From positions 1 through 7,099 of the forward strand of contig CAZYPH010000111.1 in NCBI GenBank assembly GCA_964649095.1: 7,099 nucleotides of DNA. The letters are read 5' to 3'. Within the stretch, counting starts at the first letter, position 1. Every line of letters begins with the position of its first letter. The position numbers and the translations under genes are program-made. Below are positions 1-5,599 of the stretch, piece by piece. This DNA comes from CAZYPH01 sp964649095. Lineage in GTDB: Bacteria; Bdellovibrionota; UBA1018; UBA923. The notes below the pieces were generated by a model, which saw only the letters and a list, made by a program, of their open reading frames with translations, had not been told where the DNA came from and did not search any database.

Positions 1-528
1 ACAGGTGCTGCCGAATCGATTGGTGTTTTAAGTAATATTACCGAATTTTCATGCGGCGTGTCAGCGACGTCACTTAGCTCTGAGCAGGCCAACTACTCAC
101 GATTTACGTATCGTATTAATCAAAAATCAAAAACCCATCTTACGGAAGACCCGACCAATCCGTACTACGAGTCGTTTGCGCCCGGTGGTCAAAATTATGG
201 CGCGGGGTACCATCTACAATTTTTTAATCAAGTAGTGCTACGCAATGTGGTGTATCCGGGACTGCATTTTTCAAAAATGGTGCAGTATCGTAATTGCCGT
301 TTAGAGGGTGAAAAACCTGACAATAACGACGCGTCGCAGTGTTGTTCGTTTGCGGTGACGTCGAATGGCATTTGCACGAGTCTTCCAAAAAAGGCGGCAC
401 TAGCGTTACGTTTTCCGTCAGATCCTGTTTCGCACTGCGCCGCACCCGGGGCGCCACCACCACAAGGCGATCGTAGGAACTGTTGTTCGCAAATGGTCGA
501 TGCTGCGGCAGACGGAGTGTGTCTATGA
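1..528 (+). CDS. Cys-rich protein of unknown function, C-terminal part (5' end outside window)
   Basis: The reading frame is open from base 1 to TGA at 526-528, giving 175 visible residues, so the protein enters from upstream. An in-frame GTG at 58 has no good ribosome binding site and is probably internal. I do not recognise the family. The visible part is hydrophilic with no membrane segment and has nine cysteines. Eight of these form two copies of one pattern: Cys, 14 residues, Cys-Cys-Ser, 5 or 7 residues, Asn/Asp-Gly-Ile/Val-Cys (bases 295-375 and 436-522). Paired cysteines of this sort suggest a disulfide-bonded protein outside the cytoplasm (inference). The stop codon overlaps the start of the next gene (ATGA at 525-528), and a pilus cluster follows, so it may be a minor pilin or another pilus-associated surface protein. 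The missing N-terminus, where a prepilin signal would lie, prevents a firmer call. Confidence 0.75.
   Translation, partial: TGAAESIGVLSNITEFSCGVSATSLSSEQANYSRFTYRINQKSKTHLTEDPTNPYYESFAPGGQNYGAGYHLQFFNQVVLRNVVYPGLHFSKMVQYRNCRLEGEKPDNNDASQCCSFAVTSNGICTSLPKKAALALRFPSDPVSHCAAPGAPPPQGDRRNCCSQMVDAAADGVCL
295..522 (+). repeat. Tandem C-x14-CCS-x5/7-[ND]G[IV]C cysteine motif (protein-level repeat)
   Basis: Two units lie about 141 bases apart in the first gene. In unit 1 the codons are Cys at 295, Cys-Cys at 340-345 and Cys at 373. In unit 2 they are Cys at 436, Cys-Cys at 481-486 and Cys at 520. The 14-residue spacing from the first Cys to the Cys pair is identical, and both units have Ser after the pair and Gly-aliphatic-Cys at the end. 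The sequences between the cysteines are otherwise different, so this is a conserved disulfide pattern and not a recent DNA duplication. Confidence 0.7.
514..517 (+). promoter_or_regulatory. Shine-Dalgarno GGAG that sets the start at 525
   Basis: GGAG lies seven bases before the ATG at 525, inside the end of the upstream gene. It supports ATG 525 over the in-frame TTG at 483, which has no such site. Confidence 0.65.
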
Positions 529-1406
529 CGACGAGTGCGATGCGGCGGGGCGAATCGGGGCAGGCGTTTATTCTAGCAATTTTAGTAATGACCATTGTGT
601 CGACGATGATTGCCTTTGGGGTGTTAAGTCGCACGCAGCGTGGGTATCGTGAGAGCGTTGAGTTAAAACGTGAAATTTATGTCATCTCGACATTCAACTC
701 GGCAGCATTGATGCTGAAGTCGATGTTTTCAGCTACTGCCAACTGCGAGGTATTTACATTCAATCGCCTATTAAATGCGCTTCCTGGTCGGGTTCTACAA
801 GTTGGTGATGATTTTGTTAGAGTCGGTTCGATCACACCGCGCCCCATTAGCGAAACGCTAGTAGCGCCACCGCTGGGCACTCGCATTGATAACGAATCAC
901 CGCGTTATTATAATGACGTAGGGTTTGGTGCCAAAGACGTTGAAGTGAATTTATTTATGATTCCTTACGGCCGCCTTTCGCACTCCGAAGGGGCGGTGCG
1001 TTACGAGCAGCGTGTGGTTTTGATCAATGATTGCCTTGAAGAGAACCCGATGGAAATGGATACCACCCTCACGGCCGAGTGGGTGGGGCCGCAGTTTAAT
1101 ACGATTACCGAAGGCAGCGTATTGGCACGAGGCAGCGGCATTAGCGACGCACGATTCACAAGCTGTCGTACGTTGGGGCCGTGTCGTTATGTTGGCTCGA
1201 TGGATCGTGATCCAATCATCAATAATACCGACCGAAAATTGTTTAAGCATTATCTCAAAACAAAAGAGCTGCAAAACCCCACCCATGAAATTGCTGCGAT
1301 GGATCTCAACAATGACGGCACGGCTGATTCTGTTGATTTAGGTATTTTAGAAAAAACCCTAAAAGGCTACCTGTATCTCTTTAAGCCCTTTCCACCGGTG
1401 AACTAG
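525..1406 (+). CDS. Pilin-like (PilX-like) membrane protein with C-terminal dockerin-like module
   Basis: The protein has 293 residues. A short basic N-terminus (Arg7, Arg8) leads into Gly9-Glu-Ser-Gly12 and then one hydrophobic segment at about residues 14-34. That architecture resembles the N-terminus of minor pilins of the PilX/GspK type, but there is no Glu at +5 after Gly12. The middle of the protein (about 45-220) is presumably periplasmic or surface-exposed; I recognise no domain there. It contains several Cys (for example the pair in SCRTLGPC, about residues 212-219) that could form disulfides. Residues about 225-285 form two dockerin-type F-hand repeats. The second is canonical, with Asp260, Asn262, Asp264, Gly265, Asp268 and Asp271 in calcium-ligand positions. 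Start 525 is chosen from the GGAG at 514-517 and the ATGA overlap with the previous stop. Only three bases separate it from the ABC ATPase gene. A role as minor pilin or pilus assembly factor is inferred from architecture and neighbours. Confidence 0.7.
   Translation: MTTSAMRRGESGQAFILAILVMTIVSTMIAFGVLSRTQRGYRESVELKREIYVISTFNSAALMLKSMFSATANCEVFTFNRLLNALPGRVLQVGDDFVRVGSITPRPISETLVAPPLGTRIDNESPRYYNDVGFGAKDVEVNLFMIPYGRLSHSEGAVRYEQRVVLINDCLEENPMEMDTTLTAEWVGPQFNTITEGSVLARGSGISDARFTSCRTLGPCRYVGSMDRDPIINNTDRKLFKHYLKTKELQNPTHEIAAMDLNNDGTADSVDLGILEKTLKGYLYLFKPFPPVN
1197..1379 (+). other. Dockerin type I-like domain (two F-hand repeats) within the pilin-like protein
   Basis: Repeat 1 spans residues 225-244, with acidic or Asn residues at loop positions 3, 5, 9 and 12 (Asp227, Asp229, Asn233, Asp236) and a following helix ending Tyr-Leu. 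Repeat 2 spans residues 260-279, with Asp/Asn at loop positions 1, 3, 5, 9 and 12 and Gly at 6, then a Leu-rich helix. The repeats start 35 residues apart, close to the spacing in type I dockerins. Repeat 1 is weaker, because position 1 is Ser and position 6 is Pro. Confidence 0.65.
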
Positions 1407-1409
1407 TTT

Positions 1410-2282
1410 ATGATTAATATATCGAATCTTACATATAAAACCCTGTTAGGCTCTGTGCTGCTTGATGATGTCTCGTTGCAAATCAATGACGGTGAAATGT
1501 TTGGGGTCTTGGGCCACAACGGGGCGGGTAAAACGACGCTGATAAAGCTCATAGTCGGGTTGAATCAACCTACCAGCGGGTCCATAAATTATGCCGTTGA
1601 TAGCGGTGAAACCTATGGGCCTCAGAGCTCGGTATTGCAAAATCAGATTGGATTTGTACCAGAACAGCCGGTGTTGCCACTGTTTATGACGTCTCGAGAG
1701 TATCTTGAGTTTCACGGTGCTCTGGCAAAAAAACAGGTCGATTACAGTGATACTTTAAAACGGGTGCATCTTCCGCAAGATGGCCGTCAACTGATAGCGA
1801 CTTTTTCAAAGGGCATGCAACAACGCTTATCTATTGCGCAGGCTCTCTTGCATAAACCGCGTTACCTGATTTGTGATGAGCCGATGAGTGGGCTTGATCC
1901 TGTGGCTCGAAGGCAGCTGCGTGAGATTTTTTTAGATCTGAATCGGGTTGGCATAACGATAGTTTTTTCGACGCATATTTTACAAGATGTAGAATCTTTA
2001 TGTGACCGTATCGCGTATCTAAAAAAGGGACGGCTGGTAAAATACGGTGTCTTGTCGTCCGTGTTTGAAGCACCGCATCTTTCTTACGAGGTGCACTTTA
2101 ACGCTCCGCTGCCACCGACTATCTATCGAGAGCTTAATGTAACGCCTCGTAATATTATGAGGGGGGTTGCGGTCGAGGTTGAGAATGAAAAACTGAGCCT
2201 GCTTTTAAGCGAAATTACTCGTGCCAAGGGCGAAGTCTATTTAGTGCATCCACGGCGATCGGTGTTTGAGGAGAGTATATGA
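1410..2282 (+). CDS. ABC transporter ATP-binding protein, PilH-like
   Basis: This is a cytoplasmic ATPase subunit of an ABC-2 type transporter, 290 residues long, and it contains every nucleotide-binding motif. Walker A is GHNGAGKT (residues 35-42) and the Q-loop Gln is at 86. The signature region FSKGMQQR lies at 132-139 (normally LSGGQ), Walker B YLICDE at 152-157, the D-loop at 161-163 and the H-loop His at 189. The C-terminal ~75 residues form the variable extension common in ABC-2 ATPases. The gene lies between a pilin-like gene and its cognate permease, which is followed by pilD and pilMNOP. In Myxococcus xanthus the ABC genes pilH and pilI hold the same position, so a pilus role is likely by synteny. 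The transported substrate is not evident. There is no clear Shine-Dalgarno, and translation probably depends on re-initiation three bases after the upstream stop. The ATPase call is very secure; the PilH assignment is less so. Confidence 0.93.
   Translation: MINISNLTYKTLLGSVLLDDVSLQINDGEMFGVLGHNGAGKTTLIKLIVGLNQPTSGSINYAVDSGETYGPQSSVLQNQIGFVPEQPVLPLFMTSREYLEFHGALAKKQVDYSDTLKRVHLPQDGRQLIATFSKGMQQRLSIAQALLHKPRYLICDEPMSGLDPVARRQLREIFLDLNRVGITIVFSTHILQDVESLCDRIAYLKKGRLVKYGVLSSVFEAPHLSYEVHFNAPLPPTIYRELNVTPRNIMRGVAVEVENEKLSLLLSEITRAKGEVYLVHPRRSVFEESI
2269..2275 (+). promoter_or_regulatory. Shine-Dalgarno for the ABC permease
   Basis: AGGAGAG lies a few bases before ATG 2279. The 13 bases GGAGAGTATATGA at 2270-2282 recur exactly at 6892-6904 in front of pilP, which supports ATG 2279 over ATG 2282. 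Confidence 0.6.
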
Positions 2283-3103
2283 TGAAAGAAACATTAGGTA
2301 GACTCTCGCAACAGTTGTTTACATATATTCAACCTATTAAATATACCTTTTTTTATACATTAAAAGAGCTAATACGCGACAAAGTGGTGTGGCTTACGCT
2401 GGGTTTGGCTCTCTTGTTAGTGGTTTTTGGTTTTTTGGTTTCGAGTTTGTCGTTTATTGATCCGGCTAGTTTGTTATTAAGTATTGGCAGTACTAGTGCG
2501 TCACTCATTTCAATTTTTGCAAGCCTAGTGCTTGGCAGTGTTGTTATTGCTCGCGATATTGAAACAAAGTTAATTTATACAATTTTTGTTCGACCGATTT
2601 CCCGCCTGCAATGGGCGTTGGGCCGATTGTTCGGCATCAATGCGATCATTGCTTTAAATACGTTTGTTATTCTTTTTGTGTCTCTTGTGTTGACGCTAAT
2701 ACTTGGTCGCTCATTTACTGTTTTATTGTGCGTGAATCTATTGGTTATGATGGCCTCAATAATTTTACAGTCTTTGATTATACTTTTTATAGCGCTTTGT
2801 TTTTCATTGATATCTAACGCAATATTTAGCATCGCAACCACTAGTGGTTTAGTAATTATCGGCTATGCAATCGATGATTTGGCTCTGGTAGCACAGAAAA
2901 TTGAACCCCACTTTCTAAGGCCTATTTTGCGATTTTTAAGTATGGTTCTAATTGATTTTGCCTCGTTCGACTTTAAGCCCTACTTAATGCACAGTGTTGC
3001 AATCGTACCAACTGCAGCGCTGTATTTAATAGTCTACACACTATTGTGCGTGTGTTTAGGAGCTATTATTGCAAAAAAATTATTAGAGGGTAAACAGCTG
3101 TGA
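2279..3103 (+). CDS. ABC-2 type transporter permease, PilI-like
   Basis: The protein is a 274-residue integral inner-membrane protein. After about 35 N-terminal residues it shows roughly six hydrophobic segments: about 37-58, 64-91, 117-142, 146-178, 183-200 and 243-268. Between the second and third lies the motif ARDIETKLIYTIFVRPISR (residues 91-109), typical of ABC-2 permeases, in which an Arg-Asp-Ile-Glu segment is followed by Arg-Pro-Ile-Ser-Arg. It pairs with the ATPase just upstream, whose stop overlaps its start (ATGA, 2279-2282). AGGAG at 2269-2273 supports ATG 2279; ATG 2282 is an alternative one codon later. The position before pilD matches PilI of Myxococcus. No separate PilG-like third component is seen in the window. 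The permease family is confident, while the pilus-specific role is inferred from synteny. Confidence 0.88.
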   Translation: MMKETLGRLSQQLFTYIQPIKYTFFYTLKELIRDKVVWLTLGLALLLVVFGFLVSSLSFIDPASLLLSIGSTSASLISIFASLVLGSVVIARDIETKLIYTIFVRPISRLQWALGRLFGINAIIALNTFVILFVSLVLTLILGRSFTVLLCVNLLVMMASIILQSLIILFIALCFSLISNAIFSIATTSGLVIIGYAIDDLALVAQKIEPHFLRPILRFLSMVLIDFASFDFKPYLMHSVAIVPTAALYLIVYTLLCVCLGAIIAKKLLEGKQL

Positions 3104-3888
3104 TTATCGAAAGTCAGTTATTTAATCTTTTTTCCATCATGTTAGGTGCTGTGTTCGGTAGTTTTGCTAGTGTTTTAATTTATAGAATTCCCCGCGATTT
3201 TTTAATCTGGCGTCCCTCACGTTCTACGACCGTGTGCTGTAAAAGAACAATATTATGGTATCATAATATACCTATTGTAAGTGCGTTGTGGTTACGCTTT
3301 AAATGCGCTTACTGCGATGCGAGTTTTGATTATCGTTACTTCTATCTCGAACTCATCCTGGCTGTGTTATTTCTAGCCGTCACTAGCGTATTTGGTTTTC
3401 AAATCGTGGCCTTCAAGTATTGGATGTTTTGTTTTTTATTAATAGTAATTACATTTATCGATCTCGATTTTCGAATCGTTCCTGACTCTCTTAATGTTGC
3501 AGGTGTTGTTATTGCCTTGTTATTTGCAATCGCACGTGACGTCTTTCAACCATTAAGTTTGTTCGGTGAGCCCAGTATTTTTGAAGCACTTGTAGGCGGC
3601 GCCGTAGGGTTCGGTATTTTTTGGTTACTCCGATTTTTGTATTTTAAAAAATCAGGGGTTGAAGGCTTAGGATATGGCGATGTCAAATTACTTGGTATGA
3701 TCGGTCTGTTTTTAGGCTTTCGCGGGGTCTTTTATACGATATTGATATCTTCGTTAACGGGTACATTAGTTGGCGTTGTATTAATGATCAAAAACAAAGG
3801 TGGTTTAAAAACTGCAATCCCTTACGCACCATTTCTTGCGATAGGGGCTATAATCTATATATTCTTTAATCAATATGGCCCACTATGA
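3100..3888 (+). CDS. pilD: Prepilin peptidase / N-methyltransferase PilD
   Basis: This is the bifunctional inner-membrane aspartic protease that cleaves prepilin leader peptides and N-methylates the new N-terminus. It has 262 residues. The N-terminal motif GAVFGSFASVLIYRIPR (16-32) and the cytoplasmic loop WYHNIPIVSALWLRFKCAYC (53-72) are family hallmarks. The catalytic aspartates are present: Asp121 in FIDLDFRIVPD (119-129) and Asp194 in GLGYGDVKLLG (189-199). The conserved C-terminal Pro-Tyr-Ala-Pro-Phe-Leu-Ala is also present. The second zinc-type pair Cys69-Cys72 is intact, but the first pair, normally CxxC, is Cys46-Cys47 with Thr44 where the first Cys is expected. The GTG start overlaps the preceding TGA (GTGA, 3100-3103) and has AGAGGG at 3085-3090. 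Cleavage activity is expected from the aspartates. Whether methylation is intact is less certain, because the cysteine loop belongs to the methyltransferase half. Confidence 0.95.
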   Translation: MIIESQLFNLFSIMLGAVFGSFASVLIYRIPRDFLIWRPSRSTTVCCKRTILWYHNIPIVSALWLRFKCAYCDASFDYRYFYLELILAVLFLAVTSVFGFQIVAFKYWMFCFLLIVITFIDLDFRIVPDSLNVAGVVIALLFAIARDVFQPLSLFGEPSIFEALVGGAVGFGIFWLLRFLYFKKSGVEGLGYGDVKLLGMIGLFLGFRGVFYTILISSLTGTLVGVVLMIKNKGGLKTAIPYAPFLAIGAIIYIFFNQYGPL

Positions 3889-4453
3889 AATTTTAGATGA
3901 TCATGAGAAACGCAGTCGTCGCAACAAACGTCGATTGGTTTGGTTTAGTGTTATTTGTAGTTTGGCCATCTTGTGTATTCCGGAGGTTCGTGATTATGCA
4001 CCTCGATGGCGTGCGCTAGTAGGGGCAAGGCAGTTGGGTCTTTTTTTATCGCGAGTGCGCAGTAGTGCAGCGTTAAAAAAAGAATCGGTCGAAGTTCTTA
4101 TTAAAGACTCTAAAACGATTGAGGTCAGTACCGTCGATCGCTGTTTGAACACACAAACCCGACGGAGCATGGCAAATATGTCGCTGTCAGAATGGCAGTC
4201 GAACTTAGTATTTCTATCAGCGGAACATGTAAAGAGTGAGTTGGGTTTTGAGAAGCCGTACTTAGAACGTATTTGCTACGACGCGTTAACGGGTATCGCG
4301 TCGACATCTAAGAGTGTGCCCAATGCCGCTGTGGGTGCAGAGTCTCAAGCATTTTTTTTCTTGGGTGATAACGCCGCAGTCGAATCAAAAAAGTCTTATC
4401 TGTATGTTTTGGTGAAAATCGACCTCCAGTCTGGTGATTTTCAGGTCGAGTAG
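3875..4453 (+). CDS. FimT/GspH-like pseudopilin candidate without a canonical prepilin cleavage site
   Basis: The protein has 192 residues and is not firmly recognised. A charged N-terminus (residues 1-20, many Arg/Lys) precedes a single hydrophobic segment at about 21-36 ending in Pro36, then Tyr41. Next comes ARQLGLFLSRVRSSAALKKE (51-70), which closely resembles the helix of FimT/GspH minor pilins, where Ala-Arg-Ser-Glu-Ala is typical. The C-terminal strand region (about 155-192, Phe-Phe-Phe-Leu-Gly-Asp, ending Ser-Gly-Asp-Phe) also fits the end of that family. Cys90 and Cys134 could form a disulfide. The Gly-Phe-Thr-Leu-Ile-Glu processing motif expected before the hydrophobic helix is missing and replaced by an Arg/Lys-rich stretch. 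The ATG at 3875 overlaps pilD by 14 bases, and no Shine-Dalgarno is visible, so coupling to pilD translation is likely. It may be a degenerate pilin acting as a membrane-anchored assembly factor. An unrelated bitopic protein remains possible. Confidence 0.75.
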   Translation: MAHYEILDDHEKRSRRNKRRLVWFSVICSLAILCIPEVRDYAPRWRALVGARQLGLFLSRVRSSAALKKESVEVLIKDSKTIEVSTVDRCLNTQTRRSMANMSLSEWQSNLVFLSAEHVKSELGFEKPYLERICYDALTGIASTSKSVPNAAVGAESQAFFFLGDNAAVESKKSYLYVLVKIDLQSGDFQVE

Positions 4454-4486
4454 TTTCTTTCGGAAAACTTTGCCTCTCGACGCAGC

Positions 4487-4526
4487 TGTCTACTGAGTTA
4501 ACATCAAATGTGAATGTTTGTAGACA
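4487..4526 (+). promoter_or_regulatory. Inverted repeat spanning the pilM start codon
   Basis: TGTCTAC (4487-4493) is the exact reverse complement of GTAGACA (4520-4526). Nested inside, AACAT (4500-4504) is complementary to ATGTT (4514-4518), which contains the pilM ATG. As RNA this could fold into an interrupted 7+5 base-pair hairpin that hides the start codon. Folding and function are inference; short inverted repeats also occur by chance. Confidence 0.3.
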
Positions 4527-5599
4527 AACTACGCTCGTTATTCACATTTGGCTCGAATTCCTCGATCGGTGTTTGCATCGGTTCGAGTTCTATTAAAGTA
4601 GCTGAACTAAAGCGCAAAAAAAGTCATTTTGAGCTAACCCACTTTGCTATGGCCGAGATTCCAGATGAGGCGATTGTGAATCGCGAGATCATCTCGCACA
4701 TGGGCGTTGTTGACGTGTTGCGCGAATTGGTTCAGTCCCTCAAACTCAAGGGTCGCACGGCGGTAACATCTATTAGCGGCGCCAACGTCGTAGTCAAAAA
4801 ACTTTTGGTTGACCCCGCTCCTAGCCATGAGTTGATGGAGACGATTATTTGGGAAGCCGAACAATACATCCCGTTCAATATCAACGACGTCGCCTACGAC
4901 TATCAAATTTTAAATAAAAATGGCCCGCAGGGAAAAATGGAAGTTCTTTTGGTCGCCTGCAAAAAAGAAATTTTGTCATCATATCAGGCGGTATTGAGAG
5001 ACGCAGGGCTTGTACCGGCAACTGTTGATATCGATTATTTTGCGCTGCAAAATGTTTACGAAGTAAATTACGAGTCGTCGGTGTCAACTGCTGTCATCGA
5101 TATTGGCGCCGTCAGCACGCGCATTGTCGTGTGCGCCGATAAACAGCCGTTATTTACACGAGATGCTCAAGTTGGTGGTCGTACGTTAACTCAAGAAATC
5201 CAGCGTCATTTACAGGTAAGCTTTCAAGAGGCCGAAGTATTAAAGATCGACCACGCAATGCAGGTTGCTTCAGGCGAGCCTTCTAGAGTTCCGCAAGAGG
5301 TGGCTGACTTGATGCAAGTAATGGCCGAGAATTTTGCGTCTGAGATCAAGCGATCGTTAGATTTCTATAATGCTTCGAATGCGGGACCAACGGTTCAACA
5401 AATTCTATTGAGTGGCGGCAGCGCATCGATTGCGGCATTGCCTGCCATGGTTCAGGCATCAACAAAAGTACCAACGGCGTATTTAAATCCGTTTCAGAAT
5501 ATTAGGTTCGACGAAAAAGTTTTCTCACCTGAATACATTGCACGAATTCAACATTCCAGCGTAGTCCCTATCGGTTTGGCCCTGAGGGGGTTTTCATGA
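4514..5599 (+). CDS. pilM: Type IV pilus inner-membrane platform protein PilM (actin-like ATPase)
   Basis: PilM is a cytoplasmic actin-like protein that binds ATP and the N-terminal tail of PilN, linking the pilus scaffold to the cytoplasmic motors. At 361 residues it is a normal length. Phosphate-1 motif: IGVCIGSSSIKVAEL (18-32). The hallmark WEAEQYIPF segment begins near residue 115, followed by a Val-Ala-Tyr-Asp-Tyr-Gln strand. Phosphate-2 region: VIDIGAVSTRIVV, with Asp196, followed by a TRDAQVGGRTLT segment. Adenosine motif: ILLSGGSAS (297-305). Cys21 occupies the phosphate-1 position that is usually acidic in PilM. The upstream 60-base gap is the largest in the window, and no strong Shine-Dalgarno precedes ATG 4514. 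The gene is followed directly by pilN with an ATGA overlap. Identity is very secure from the motifs and the M-N-O-P order. Confidence 0.96.
   Translation: MFVDKLRSLFTFGSNSSIGVCIGSSSIKVAELKRKKSHFELTHFAMAEIPDEAIVNREIISHMGVVDVLRELVQSLKLKGRTAVTSISGANVVVKKLLVDPAPSHELMETIIWEAEQYIPFNINDVAYDYQILNKNGPQGKMEVLLVACKKEILSSYQAVLRDAGLVPATVDIDYFALQNVYEVNYESSVSTAVIDIGAVSTRIVVCADKQPLFTRDAQVGGRTLTQEIQRHLQVSFQEAEVLKIDHAMQVASGEPSRVPQEVADLMQVMAENFASEIKRSLDFYNASNAGPTVQQILLSGGSASIAALPAMVQASTKVPTAYLNPFQNIRFDEKVFSPEYIARIQHSSVVPIGLALRGFS

Noticed and set aside
483..524. TTG 483 as start of the pilin-like gene
   Set aside because: ATG 525 has GGAG seven bases upstream and overlaps the previous stop as ATGA. The extra 14 residues would duplicate coding sequence of the upstream gene's Cys motif.
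58..528. A complete 156-residue gene starting at GTG 58
   Set aside because: The frame is open back to base 1 and GTG 58 has no convincing ribosome binding site, so the gene most likely begins upstream of the window.
224..634. Minus-strand open frame of 136 codons
   Set aside because: It lies antisense to two plus-strand genes and shows no recognisable domain; the plus-strand frames fit the operon.
951..1286. Minus-strand open frame of 111 codons
   Set aside because: It is antisense to the pilin-like gene with its dockerin-like end, and its translation has no recognisable motif.
4452..4469. Possible terminator hairpin after the FimT/GspH-like gene
   Set aside because: The stem is only about five A/T-rich pairs (AGTTT with AAACT) and no T-run follows.
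4454..4513. Promoter for pilM in the 60-base gap
   Set aside because: I could not find a -35/-10 pair with acceptable spacing and match. An internal promoter is possible but not supported.
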